A DNA stretch of 62,441 nt from an uncultured Dokdonia sp. (GTDB lineage: Bacteria > Bacteroidota > Bacteroidia > Flavobacteriales > Flavobacteriaceae), in the NCBI RefSeq assembly GCF_937910895.1, contig NZ_CALEMI010000019.1:1-62441 (forward strand), given 5' to 3'. Position 1 is the stretch's first letter. Each line of letters begins with the position of its first letter. Shown here one piece after another: positions 52,472 through 61,711 of the stretch. The notes under the pieces are model-generated. The model saw only the letters and a program-made list of their open reading frames with translations, made no database searches and was not told the DNA's origin. The translations under genes and the position numbers were made by a program.

Positions 52472-53779
52472 TTATGCTTCTTTTCTACCAATGGATATGT
52501 ATGTGAATCCTTCATTCTCCATGTCTTCTACATCATATAAATTACGCCCATCAAAAATTACAGGTTGATTCAAATTGTGTTTTAGTTTTGTAAAATTTGG
52601 AGTTCTAAAAATACTCCATTCTGTACTGATGACCAATGCATCTGCATTTTCTGTAGCTTCATACATATTGGTAGCAAACTCGATTTGATCTTCGTATTTT
52701 GCTTTTACATTGTTCATCGCTTCTGGATCAAAGGTTTTAATTTTTGCTCCTTTAGCGAGTAATGCATCAATCATATACAGTGAAGGGGCTTCTCTGATAT
52801 CATCTGTCTCTGGTTTAAATGCCAATCCCCAAATGGCTATTGTTTTAACAGTGATGTCTCCATCAAAGTGATTCATAATTTTAGGAATCAGTTTCACTTT
52901 TTGATGATTATTTACGTCAATAACAGCATCTAATATTTGAAAATTATATCCAGATTCCTTCCCCGATTTATGGAGTGCTTTTACATCTTTAGGAAAGCAA
53001 GACCCTCCATATCCTATACCAGGAAATAAAAATCGTTTTCCTATACGTGAGTCTGTTCCCATCCCACGGCGTACCTTATCTACATCGGCGCCTACGAGTT
53101 CGCAATAATTTGCAATCTCGTTCATAAAGGTAATTTTTGTAGCTAGAAAAGAGTTGGCTGCGTACTTGGTAAGCTCTGCCGACTTTTCATCCATAATGAT
53201 AATAGGATTTCCAGACCTTACAAAAGGCTTATAGAGCTTTTCCATAAGCGCTGTCGCTCTCTCTGATGAAGATCCTACGACGATACGTTCTGGTTTTAGA
53301 AAATCATCAACCGCAAATCCTTCTCTTAAAAATTCTGGATTGGACACCACATCAAAATCAATGGTTGTTTTTGCTGCAATGGTCGCTCGTACTTTTTCTG
53401 CCGTTCCAACAGGAACAGTACTTTTATCTACAATCACTTTGTAGCTTTTCATTTTTTCTCCTATATCATTGGCAACACCTAGCACATAGGATAAATCGGC
53501 AGAGCCGTCTTCATCTTCTGGGGTTGGTAATGCTAAAAATATAATATCTCCGTGATCAAGACCGTGTTGAAGCTCGGTGGTAAAAGAAAGCCGTCCTGCT
53601 TTGATGTTTCGGTCAAAGAGTACGTCAAGGTGAGGCTCATAAATAGGTACCTCTCCATTTTTCATGCGGTCTACTTTCTTTTTGTCTATATCTACACAAA
53701 CGACTTCATTCCCTGTCTCTGCAAGGCATGTTCCTGTGACTAAACCCACATAGCCTGTTCCTACTACGGTTATTTTCAT
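52472..53779 (-). CDS. UDP-glucose 6-dehydrogenase
   Basis: The 435 residues show the NAD loop [12 protein letters not shown] at 5-16, the [15 protein letters not shown] segment at 85-99, NPEFLREG at 147-154 and the catalytic C261 in [11 protein letters not shown]. It oxidises UDP-glucose to UDP-glucuronate with two NAD. It is paired with UDP-xylose synthase. The family includes UDP-ManNAc and GDP-mannose dehydrogenases, but the motifs and partner favour UDP-glucose. Confidence 0.93.
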   Translation of the reverse strand: MKITVVGTGYVGLVTGTCLAETGNEVVCVDIDKKKVDRMKNGEVPIYEPHLDVLFDRNIKAGRLSFTTELQHGLDHGDIIFLALPTPEDEDGSADLSYVLGVANDIGEKMKSYKVIVDKSTVPVGTAEKVRATIAAKTTIDFDVVSNPEFLREGFAVDDFLKPERIVVGSSSERATALMEKLYKPFVRSGNPIIIMDEKSAELTKYAANSFLATKITFMNEIANYCELVGADVDKVRRGMGTDSRIGKRFLFPGIGYGGSCFPKDVKALHKSGKESGYNFQILDAVIDVNNHQKVKLIPKIMNHFDGDITVKTIAIWGLAFKPETDDIREAPSLYMIDALLAKGAKIKTFDPEAMNNVKAKYEDQIEFATNMYEATENADALVISTEWSIFRTPNFTKLKHNLNQPVIFDGRNLYDVEDMENEGFTYISIGRKEA

Positions 53780-53842
53780 CTCCTTAAAAATTTTTATTTT
53801 CTATAAAAACAAATAAAAAATTTCTGCTTAGATCAACCGCTA

Positions 53843-53851
53843 CGCTTTCGC
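53843..53851. repeat. Core palindrome, half
   Basis: CGCTTTCGC followed by ATAAAA; only the left arm. It is in the 197-base gap upstream of the UDP-glucose dehydrogenase gene. Confidence 0.4.
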
Positions 53852-53934
53852 ATAAAAAATCTAAATTAGTAAGATTGCTATACAAAAAATTTAATTTGTT
53901 TATGCTCATTTCATATCTCAACTTGGTTAAAACA

Positions 53935-53942
53935 CAAAAATA
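53935..53942 (-). promoter_or_regulatory. -7 promoter box before UDP-glucose dehydrogenase
   Basis: On the minus strand this reads TATTTTTG, an exact TAnnTTTG match. It would give a 5' leader of about 150 bases. No clear -33 element. Confidence 0.3.
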
Positions 53943-53976
53943 GGGAAGTATTTACAGTCTTTTATCTCGATAGGGA

Positions 53977-55200
53977 TTATAATTGCGAGAGTTCTTTTAA
54001 AAAGGAGTCCAAAATTTGATTTTTAGCAAAGTTAGAAACTACGTAGTCTCTTGCTTTGATGCCCATTTTTTTAGACACTTCAGGAGAATTTGCAAGCGCA
54101 TCCAACTGATTTATTACTGTATGCACTTCTTTTTCAGAACTGTAATACCCTCCTTGAGACAGTGACATGGACGTGGCTACTTCAGATTGTGGATGTCCTG
54201 TGATAATCGAGGGTTTTGCGCTTGCCATCATGCCTAAAATCTTAGAGGGCATGACGGTGTCTACTACTTCAGGTTTTTGAAAAAGGATATGTACATCGGC
54301 GCTACATAAAAGATCTGATAATTCTTCATAAGGAACGGGAGGGTACAATGTAATACCCGAGTATGATTTTATTTCTTCTTCCAACCATACGCGTTTTGAC
54401 CCGTCTCCTACGATGATGATTTCAAACTGTTTTTCATCAATAGCTTTGGCAAATTTCAAGAAAAAGTCCCAGTCTTGTTTGTCTCCAATATTACCAGAAT
54501 ACAGGATTTTAAATTTCTGAGATGTTAGGTATGGGTGCGCTTTCGCGAAAGCGGGATTTATCTGTTTTTCATCGATCCAATTAGGTAAAAAATACGTAGG
54601 AGCCGTTGTTTTTTTCTTGAGTTTTTCAATCATTGTATGACTGATGGTGCTTACTTTGTCTGCTTTTGAAAATAATGACTTTTCAATCCACATCAGGAAC
54701 CGATAAACGACTCCTCCTTTTTGCTCCCCACTCTTGGTAAGCCCCGATTGAAAGGCAGCGTCAAACTCAAAGTCTTGTATATGAATCCATGATTTTGCTT
54801 TAAAACGTTTCTTCTGAATATACCCTAAAAGGGTAGCGCTTGTAAAAGGGACAATAGAAATTACTATGTCACACTCTTTAATTTTCCAAAGGTTCCAAAA
54901 AGAACCCCAAGTAAAAGAAAGAATATGAATGATTCTTTTAAAAAAAGTAGGGTTTGCAGGTACGTACTGCTTGTATCTATACAGATTTATAGTGCCTAAT
55001 TCTTCCTTGAGATAAGAGGGTTTGTCTTGATAGTCTGAAGCAATCTTCCATTGCGGATAGTAGGGAAATGCGGTAATTACATCCAGTTGGATATTATGAT
55101 CTTCAAGATACTGTGCAAGTTGCGTAGAATACAGTCCAATGGCTGTGCTTTCTGGATAGAAATTAAGACCAATGAGTGTAATATGAGTGCGTTTCTTCAA
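53977..55200 (-). CDS. Glycosyltransferase family 4, WcaI/WbuB-like
   Basis: A 407-residue GT-B enzyme. The N-terminal ITLIGLNFYPESTAIGLYSTQLAQYLEDHNI and ITAFPYYPQWKI are typical of the WcaI/WbuB type; the C-terminal half has LYSGNIGDKQDW and the E-containing acceptor/donor region MPSKILGMMASAKPSI. It is a cytoplasmic enzyme acting on a lipid-linked glycan. It carries a perfect core palindrome coding NPAFAKAHPY near residue 217. Donor sugar unknown. Confidence 0.9.
   Translation of the reverse strand: MKKRTHITLIGLNFYPESTAIGLYSTQLAQYLEDHNIQLDVITAFPYYPQWKIASDYQDKPSYLKEELGTINLYRYKQYVPANPTFFKRIIHILSFTWGSFWNLWKIKECDIVISIVPFTSATLLGYIQKKRFKAKSWIHIQDFEFDAAFQSGLTKSGEQKGGVVYRFLMWIEKSLFSKADKVSTISHTMIEKLKKKTTAPTYFLPNWIDEKQINPAFAKAHPYLTSQKFKILYSGNIGDKQDWDFFLKFAKAIDEKQFEIIIVGDGSKRVWLEEEIKSYSGITLYPPVPYEELSDLLCSADVHILFQKPEVVDTVMPSKILGMMASAKPSIITGHPQSEVATSMSLSQGGYYSSEKEVHTVINQLDALANSPEVSKKMGIKARDYVVSNFAKNQILDSFLKELSQL
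54538..54553. repeat. Core palindrome CGCTTTCGCGAAAGCG
   Basis: Perfect copy in the WcaI-like gene, in a linker between the two GT-B halves. Confidence 0.85.
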
Positions 55201-55241
55201 GAAAAATTTGTTAAGCTACAAAGAACGTATTTTTTGTGAAG

Positions 55242-55787
55242 TTATACACGGTCTCGTATTGGTTTTGCTGGATTGCCTATACATATTTTACCTGAGGGTA
55301 AGTCTTTAAAAACACTGCTTCTTGCGCCTACCACCGTACCTTCACCAATAGTGACTCCTGGAGCGACATAGGTATTTGTAGCAAGCCAACATTTTGCTCC
55401 AATGGTTATTTTTTGGGCATAAATTCTAAAATCTGGAGATTCATAATCATGCGTGCCTGTGCAGATATATCCTTTTTGAGAGATCACTGCGTGTGCTCCT
55501 ATTTCTATTTCTCCAAGGGTATATAAAACTACATCATCTCCAATCCAGCTGTAATCGCCAATAGTCAGCTTCCATGGATAGGTAATTTTTGCTGTGGGAC
55601 GTATGATTACACTCTTGCCTATGTTGGCGCCAAATGAGCGTAGTAAAAAACGGCGCCATCCGTATAAAAATTGGGGAGACCAAGAGAACAAAGTTGCCTG
55701 TACGATCCACCAAAGCTGAACGGTGAATTTAGATTTTCCTCTAAAGTCTTTTGGTGTTTGATATTGATCTAGGTTTTGATATTTCAT
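55242..55787 (-). CDS. Hexapeptide acetyltransferase, WcaF-like
   Basis: The 181 residues end in a left-handed beta-helix with hexapeptide repeats (GDDVVLYTLGEIEIGAHAVIS, then NTYVAPGVTIGEGTVVGARSSV). The N-terminal part (FTVQLWWIVQATLFSWSPQFLYGWRRFLLRSFGANIG) is like WcaF of colanic acid synthesis. It acetylates a sugar of the polymer with acetyl-CoA. The active-site histidine is probably in GTHDYESPDF. It lies 41 bases upstream of the WcaI-like gene, a pairing seen in colanic-acid-type clusters. Confidence 0.88.
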   Translation of the reverse strand: MKYQNLDQYQTPKDFRGKSKFTVQLWWIVQATLFSWSPQFLYGWRRFLLRSFGANIGKSVIIRPTAKITYPWKLTIGDYSWIGDDVVLYTLGEIEIGAHAVISQKGYICTGTHDYESPDFRIYAQKITIGAKCWLATNTYVAPGVTIGEGTVVGARSSVFKDLPSGKICIGNPAKPIRDRV

Positions 55788-55804
55788 TATTCAGGATTTT
55801 TCCT

Positions 55805-56884
55805 TTATATAATTCCTAAGAGTCTCTCTTTAAACTGCAATCTAGTAAAGTTCTCCTTAAAATATACTTTATTAGCTTGGCTGATTTGGGAGATCTCTTC
55901 CATATTCTCAGTATAATATATCAAAGATTTGTACAAATCTTGAGGGTTTCTTTTTTTAAAGAACTGTCCGTGAATTTTATCTTTTACCACATCTGGAATG
56001 CCTGCATGCTTTGTGGTTAAAATCACATTTCCTGTAGCCATGGCTTCTAAGATGGAGATAGGCTGTCCTTCCATTTTGTAATAGGTAGGAAGTACAAAAA
56101 GATTTCCCCAGTTTAATAGATCGTTTTTTTCATTCCCTTTTACAATCCCTACATACGAAGTGTTACTGAGCGTAGAAAAGCGTTTTTCTATTTCTTCTTT
56201 TTGTGTATGATCTATTGCTCCAGCTATTTTGGCTTCATACCGAATATTATTTTTTTCAAGCAATCTTAATGCTTCTAGAAGATCAAAAATCCCTTTTTCT
56301 TCCATCAAATTGCTCAAATAGATGATTTGAAGTTTCTCAAAAGATTTCTCAGTTGATGTTTTAAGTAAATAGTCTTCAGCAAAGTTTGGAAGTACTTTTA
56401 CTTTATCCTTTGCTATAAAAGGCGTCATATTTCCTTTGAGAGATTCCGAAAGTACAATCCCTGTGGTGGTTTTAGAAAGTAAATAATAGAAGATTTTTTT
56501 CTTGATCCCTGTTAAGGTTTTGTACTCATTTCCTAGATGATTTCCGTGTACATGGATAATAATCTCACTTCTTAATAAAGCGCTTAATAAAATAAAGGCT
56601 GCATATTTTACAACCCCAAAAAAGGTTTGCCCTGGCGTTATATAAATTATCTTATGAAAAAATATTTTATACGCTTTGGGATAAAAAGACAGGTTAAAAA
56701 ACAATTTGTGAAACGAGAACTTCCCTATAGCTTCATCAAATCTTGAATAGGAGGTGTTAATGACGCCTACCTTTGTATTTGACTGTTCTTTTAGGATATC
56801 ACACACCACTTTGTTTGCTAAAGAAACCCCTGTTGTAGGCTCTGGAAAAGGACCAATAATAAGTATAGACTTAGTCTTCTTCAT
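55805..56884 (-). CDS. Glycosyltransferase family 4
   Basis: I start at the ATG at 56884 (MKKTKSILIIGPFPEPTTGVSL); the frame opens 8 codons earlier. The 359 residues have the GT-B layout with the C-terminal GxxxEGQPISILEAMATGNVILTTKHAGIPDVV signature (about 268-300), where the E residues contact the donor. The start overlaps the end of the upstream O-antigen ligase-like gene by 14 bases, so they are coupled. Donor and acceptor unknown. Confidence 0.9.
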   Translation of the reverse strand: MKKTKSILIIGPFPEPTTGVSLANKVVCDILKEQSNTKVGVINTSYSRFDEAIGKFSFHKLFFNLSFYPKAYKIFFHKIIYITPGQTFFGVVKYAAFILLSALLRSEIIIHVHGNHLGNEYKTLTGIKKKIFYYLLSKTTTGIVLSESLKGNMTPFIAKDKVKVLPNFAEDYLLKTSTEKSFEKLQIIYLSNLMEEKGIFDLLEALRLLEKNNIRYEAKIAGAIDHTQKEEIEKRFSTLSNTSYVGIVKGNEKNDLLNWGNLFVLPTYYKMEGQPISILEAMATGNVILTTKHAGIPDVVKDKIHGQFFKKRNPQDLYKSLIYYTENMEEISQISQANKVYFKENFTRLQFKERLLGII

Positions 56885-58097
56885 AAACATATAGACTTTT
56901 AAGACCAAAGAAATTTAAAAAGAAGGCAAAGAATATAATGCCAGATTCTCGTTCCAAAATGTTTTCTGTAAACATCACAATCATGTAAAAAATAAGCAGT
57001 AAAATCAATAGTTGATTGTTATAACGAATCGCATATATGAGATTTATTCCTACTGTAGTGAAAAAGGCTAGTAAAGCCATCATCCCTCCTATTAAAAGCA
57101 AACTTACATATTGATTATGCGCATTATATTTACCTTCTACAAGTAGCTGATTTCCATCTTTATCATACTTTTCTAATAATACATTATTGTAATCTCCTAT
57201 TCCATACCCTAGTAATGGGGATTGTATTATTAATTCCTGAGTTGTTTTATAAATGGTATATCTAATGTTTGATGGAGTAATCTTTGCAACTTGTATGTCT
57301 TCGATTTTAACTAATTCCATAAAACTATTTTTAGTTTTTGGCACCAAAAAAATTATAAATAAGACCGCAATAAAGCTTGCCAGATATACTTTTAAAAATT
57401 TCTTTTTAAATATTAATAATACATATAATACTAAGATTACAAAAAGACCTATGAGCACTCCTTTATTAGAAAGTATCATCAAAAAAAAGATGAATGGAAT
57501 ACTAACTAACGACAAGAAAATCTTATTATTTCTAGTCTTTTGTTTAAATAAGATATAGAAAGAAAATAATAGTCCAATGCCCAAATGAATAGATAGATAT
57601 ATGGGATGTATGCTATACTTTCCTAAATCGGTTATAATCCTTTTAGGGAAAAGAGTTGTAAGGGATAAAAAGCTTTCTGAATCAAGAAAAAGGTATGTAA
57701 AAGTACCTACACAAAATAACAGTACTGATACAATATAGGCTAGTAGATATTTTTCAATAATAGAGAACACGTAGTGTATCTCTTTTTTGGAAAGTAGTGC
57801 AAAAATTATTGGGAAAATAATAATTGAAGACATAGTAAACAGCTTCTTAATCCCGTAATCTATATCTTCTGTGTATAAAAGTGTTACTAATAACGCAACA
57901 TATAATCCTGAATTTAATAAGAAAAATCGTCTATTAAATGTCACCTTTTGATGCAAACGTAATATACATACTATAACAATTAAAGAGATAATCATCCATG
58001 CTTTAGCATTAGAGGGAATGATTATTAAAGCAAATAATATCCCTAAAAAAATACTAAACAGTTTTAGAAAAAACTTATACGTTTTGTCTGATAACAT
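56871..58097 (-). CDS. O-antigen ligase-like membrane protein, copy 1
   Basis: The 408 residues have about ten membrane helices and one large periplasmic loop (KTTQELIIQSPLLGYGIGDYNNVLLEKYD, then GKYNAHNQYVSLLLIGG), the hallmark of the O-antigen ligase/WaaL group, in which the loop holds catalytic Arg and His residues. Members either attach polymer to lipid A core or polymerise repeat units. It is a paralogue of the adjacent gene; both share ENIDYGI-type, KYNxHNQ and ENIL segments. Confidence 0.85.
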   Translation of the reverse strand: MLSDKTYKFFLKLFSIFLGILFALIIIPSNAKAWMIISLIVIVCILRLHQKVTFNRRFFLLNSGLYVALLVTLLYTEDIDYGIKKLFTMSSIIIFPIIFALLSKKEIHYVFSIIEKYLLAYIVSVLLFCVGTFTYLFLDSESFLSLTTLFPKRIITDLGKYSIHPIYLSIHLGIGLLFSFYILFKQKTRNNKIFLSLVSIPFIFFLMILSNKGVLIGLFVILVLYVLLIFKKKFLKVYLASFIAVLFIIFLVPKTKNSFMELVKIEDIQVAKITPSNIRYTIYKTTQELIIQSPLLGYGIGDYNNVLLEKYDKDGNQLLVEGKYNAHNQYVSLLLIGGMMALLAFFTTVGINLIYAIRYNNQLLILLLIFYMIVMFTENILERESGIIFFAFFLNFFGLKSLYVYEED

Positions 58098-58108
58098 AGT
58101 ACACTATT

Positions 58109-59365
58109 TTAGGAGGTTCGTTTTTTAAGTGCTAAACACTTAAATGAATAATAATTAATCAGCAGTCCAAAAAACAGGATCCCATTCTGTCTGTTCAAAA
58201 TATTTTCTGTGAGAAGCGCCATTAATAATACAATCAATATAGATAAAAAAGTGATGTCTTTTTGTAAAAAGGCGAGACGAAAGTTTATGTAAAGGAAATA
58301 AAGAAATAGTAAAAGTCCTATTATCCCGTAAGACAGCCATATATTAAGAAATTGATTGTGCGTATTATATTTTCCTATAGACAAAATATTTGACGTCTCT
58401 TCATAACACTCACATAGTTTTTCTTGAACATCTCCAGCACCAAAACCAAAGAGTCCAGCTTCTACTACATCACCGATAGCACATTTATAAATAGCTATTC
58501 GGATACTTGTAGAGCTAGTTGCCGAAACTTCAGTGTTTTCTGAAAAGGAAGTGTTAAATAAGTCTGAAAATCGCTTTGAAATAGGAAAAACGCTTACTAC
58601 TAATAAAAGAACAAGTATTGACAAGACAAGAAATGACTTGTATTTTTTAACAATATTCATGTTCTTTTGTTCCAATAACAATAATAAAGGCAAAGCTAGT
58701 AATAGCCCAATTATAATTCCTTTTCGAGATAGGAAGATAAGGGTAACTATTAAAAAAAGACTCCCTAGTAAAATCAACACTTTATACAGCGTTTTTTTAT
58801 ACCATAAAAAAAATTTCCGTGACAATAAAATTCCTATTGCTAAGTAGAGAGAAATGTAAATAGGATGTTCATGTAAACCCCAGAAGAAATAGCCTTGAAC
58901 ATACGAAAGACTATAAGCATAACTTACTTTCCCTGAAAAAAACCCTAAGCCATAGATATAGTAATACATTAATAAGCAGTATATTATTAATGATAGAAAG
59001 TATATAGTAAATACTTTTTTCTCTATTTTTTTAAAAACACCTTTTTTCTCTACTAATCCTGAAAAAAGATAACTAGCTACGGGAAATGCTAATAATGGAA
59101 GAAGTTTAACAAATCTGTTTATACCATAATCTATATTTTCAGTAATTAATAAACTTAATAAACACAGTAGTGGAACAATCGCGTTTATTAAATAATGAGT
59201 TTTAAAAACAAGTTTTGGAAACTTTTTAGCGTGAAGTATGCTTGCTAATAGAAGAGCAACTACAATAAAAGGCTTCTTATGAAAGGGTACTAATGGAAAT
59301 AAACCCACTAAAATCAAAACTCCCTTTATAAATAAATCGTAAGGTTGTTCTTTAAGTTTTAACAC
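58109..59365 (-). CDS. O-antigen ligase-like membrane protein, copy 2
   Basis: The 418 residues align with copy 1 over conserved places (ITENIDYGINRFVKLLPL, YKCAIGDVVEAGLFGFGAGDV, GKYNTHNQFLNIWLSYG and TENILNRQNGILFFGLLINYY). About ten helices and one large loop are again visible. It ends 11 bases before copy 1 and overlaps the upstream polymerase gene by 14. Two such genes side by side suggest tandem duplication with division of roles, but sequence alone does not say which does what. Confidence 0.85.
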   Translation of the reverse strand: MLKLKEQPYDLFIKGVLILVGLFPLVPFHKKPFIVVALLLASILHAKKFPKLVFKTHYLINAIVPLLCLLSLLITENIDYGINRFVKLLPLLAFPVASYLFSGLVEKKGVFKKIEKKVFTIYFLSLIIYCLLMYYYIYGLGFFSGKVSYAYSLSYVQGYFFWGLHEHPIYISLYLAIGILLSRKFFLWYKKTLYKVLILLGSLFLIVTLIFLSRKGIIIGLLLALPLLLLLEQKNMNIVKKYKSFLVLSILVLLLVVSVFPISKRFSDLFNTSFSENTEVSATSSTSIRIAIYKCAIGDVVEAGLFGFGAGDVQEKLCECYEETSNILSIGKYNTHNQFLNIWLSYGIIGLLLFLYFLYINFRLAFLQKDITFLSILIVLLMALLTENILNRQNGILFFGLLINYYSFKCLALKKRTS

Positions 59366-60629
59366 GATATCTCCTTTTAATTGTTAATACTATCTTTCTA
59401 ATAAGAAATAATACAAATAGATAAAAAAAGGCATAATATATATACCTCAAAGAAGACCTCATATTGTATTCAAAGGAATAAAATATGTGGAGATATAAAA
59501 TCACCACAAGAATAAATCCTTGAAAAAAGGATTTAGAAATAAATCGTTGCTTTATTTTCTTTTCAAGAAAAGAAAAGAAAATTCCTATCAAGGTAAAAAA
59601 GAAAATACTAAAAGTGATACCCATACTAAAAACCTCCCCATGTAAAGAATAAGGAGCAAATCTATTGAGTCTTCTACTGGCAGCATAATCATACCAACCA
59701 GCAATTGAACCTGGTAAGGGGTTAAGATTTACTACAATTATATACCAATCTACAACAGATTCATTTATAGTTTGTATAGTTACAAAAACCCCAAAAATAA
59801 ATGTATAATAAATATTAAATATCGATTTTTCTATTATCCCTGATCCAAGGACTGGTATATTAGCGAGATAGGGTATGATTCCATGATACTCTAAAGATCG
59901 CAACTGTATGAGATATGCAAAAAAGAAAAAAGAAAAAAGAAGCTGAGTAACAAACCAAAAACGTCTTAATAGAGTTTTTCTAGAATTAAAAAAAGAAATA
60001 ACAATATACAGTACTAAAAAAAGGAAAACCATTCTAGACCCTGTTCCTAAATACAATATCACCAATAGTAGGAAAAGAAATTTACTTGATTTACCGTTTG
60101 TCTTGTTTAAAATGGCCAAAAGTATACATGCGATGAGAGATAAAACTTTATGTACAGACAATAGAGCATTATAGCCTATTTTAGGGAGATATATTTCCCT
60201 AAAAAAAATAGTCTCTTTGTATAAAAACAAAAAAGAAATTATCAAAAAAATCACAAAACCAATACAGAAAGTCCTAAATTTTTTTCCTAACTCAAGGTTT
60301 ATTCTTAGATCAATTTTAGGCTTTGTAAATAAAACTACACGTGTGTTTTTTGTAGAAAAAAAATAATAAACTAAAGCTCCTACCAAAAAAGCATTGAGAC
60401 TTATTAAGTAAAGTTTTATAGTATTTAAAAAATCTTTTGTTGAGACATTATCAAATTTGTATAATGAGATTTTAGGTTCGTAAAAATAATAGTACGGTAA
60501 TGTTAGAACTATAACTATAACTATAAAAAAAACATAAGCATATATAGGGCTGAAAATATAGAATCGTATCGTTTTTAATAACACATAAAAAAGTGTTATA
60601 AATATCAATGATTGTATCACTAATGCCAT
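59352..60629 (-). CDS. Oligosaccharide repeat-unit polymerase (Wzy-like)
   Basis: A 425-residue protein with about 11-12 membrane helices, strongly AT-rich. The NLNPLPGSIAGWYDYAASRRLNRFAPYSLHGEVFSMGI segment (about 285-322) is like the large loop of O-antigen polymerases of the WbaV/Wzy type. It joins repeat units at the periplasmic face. Wzy proteins are poorly conserved, so the call rests on topology, that segment and the neighbours. Its ATG shares one base with the stop of the upstream gene. Confidence 0.75.
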   Translation of the reverse strand: MALVIQSLIFITLFYVLLKTIRFYIFSPIYAYVFFIVIVIVLTLPYYYFYEPKISLYKFDNVSTKDFLNTIKLYLISLNAFLVGALVYYFFSTKNTRVVLFTKPKIDLRINLELGKKFRTFCIGFVIFLIISFLFLYKETIFFREIYLPKIGYNALLSVHKVLSLIACILLAILNKTNGKSSKFLFLLLVILYLGTGSRMVFLFLVLYIVISFFNSRKTLLRRFWFVTQLLFSFFFFAYLIQLRSLEYHGIIPYLANIPVLGSGIIEKSIFNIYYTFIFGVFVTIQTINESVVDWYIIVVNLNPLPGSIAGWYDYAASRRLNRFAPYSLHGEVFSMGITFSIFFFTLIGIFFSFLEKKIKQRFISKSFFQGFILVVILYLHIFYSFEYNMRSSLRYIYYAFFYLFVLFLIRKIVLTIKRRYRVKT

Positions 60630-61711
60630 TAACTTAAATTTTCAGTATTTACTAGATTAATAAATGTAGTAGCCATGGACTCCACAGAATAGTTTTCTTT
60701 ACAATATAAGGCGATTTCTGTTCTTTTATCAATCCATTTTGACGTGTCTGAATAGATGTTTTTTACGCTTTCGCGAAAGCGTATAATGTCATCTGTTTCA
60801 TAATATATCGCATTTTTCCCTTCATTTACTGCTTCGATTTCTGGTGAATGAGGCTCTTCCTTTGAAATAAGCATCGGAACACCAAAACCAAAACTTTGCG
60901 TTATAGATAGACCCACATATCCTGGAGAAACACTAAAGATGCTTGAGTTATAAAGTGATTTTAGTTGCTCATAATCATTTATATGCCCTTTAAGAAGGAT
61001 TCTATCCTCCAAATGATGGTCTTTAATAAATCGCTGTATCCCGCTCATTTGTTCTCCTTCACCTACCATGATAAGTTTTGCTTCTTCGGGTAAAATATCT
61101 AGTGATTCTTTAAAAGCTCTTACTAAAAAAAGAGGTTTCTTCGCTTCCGAAAGTCTCCCTACATAAATAAGATGCTTAGGAGGTAGAGAGGTTGCTTTTA
61201 CAAGTATATCTTTTTTATGCAATATCGCGTTAGGGGCGGCATAAATAGTTTTTTGGGGCATATAGACAGACAACTCTTTTTGTTGTTGTTTTGTATAGAC
61301 TATAATTGAAGATGCGCATGTACGCATTACATTCCTTACCCAGTCACTTTTACTGCCTTTTCCTGATCTTGGCCAAGCATGCCCCCATAAGACTGTTTCT
61401 CTTCCTGTAAGTCGTCTTACAATAAGAAAAATCCAATTGGAAAGAATACGAGGATTCATTTCTAATACTAAAACTGCTTTTTTAAATAAGAGATGCCAGA
61501 TTCCTATTTGGAAAAGAAGTGTACGCTTTAATAGGTAGATGTTTTTAGCTTCCTTTGCTTCTATACGCTGATCTGTTTTAACAGATTTTTCGAAATATTC
61601 CTTCCCTCTATACAATTCAAAACGAGAGGAAGTAAGCGCCTCTCTTATCACCTTAAAGACCCCCGCTCTATAATCGGGAGTTACTGTTTGTATGATGACA
61701 AGTTTTTTCAT
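60629..61711 (-). CDS. Glycosyltransferase family 4
   Basis: A 360-residue GT-B enzyme: IQTVTPDYRAGVFKVIREALTSS at the start, then HLIYVGRLSEAKKPLFLVRAF and SPGYVGLSITQSFGFGVPMLISKEEPHSPEIEAV in the donor domain, where an ITQSFGFG motif replaces the more common E-rich one. It overlaps the flippase gene by four bases and the polymerase gene by one, so all three are co-translated. A core palindrome is translated as IIRFRES. Donor unknown. Confidence 0.88.
   Translation of the reverse strand: MKKLVIIQTVTPDYRAGVFKVIREALTSSRFELYRGKEYFEKSVKTDQRIEAKEAKNIYLLKRTLLFQIGIWHLLFKKAVLVLEMNPRILSNWIFLIVRRLTGRETVLWGHAWPRSGKGSKSDWVRNVMRTCASSIIVYTKQQQKELSVYMPQKTIYAAPNAILHKKDILVKATSLPPKHLIYVGRLSEAKKPLFLVRAFKESLDILPEEAKLIMVGEGEQMSGIQRFIKDHHLEDRILLKGHINDYEQLKSLYNSSIFSVSPGYVGLSITQSFGFGVPMLISKEEPHSPEIEAVNEGKNAIYYETDDIIRFRESVKNIYSDTSKWIDKRTEIALYCKENYSVESMATTFINLVNTENLS
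60766..60781. repeat. Core palindrome CGCTTTCGCGAAAGCG
   Basis: Perfect copy with TA flanks near the 3' end of the glycosyltransferase gene; here the frame reads RFRES rather than AFAKA. Confidence 0.85.
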
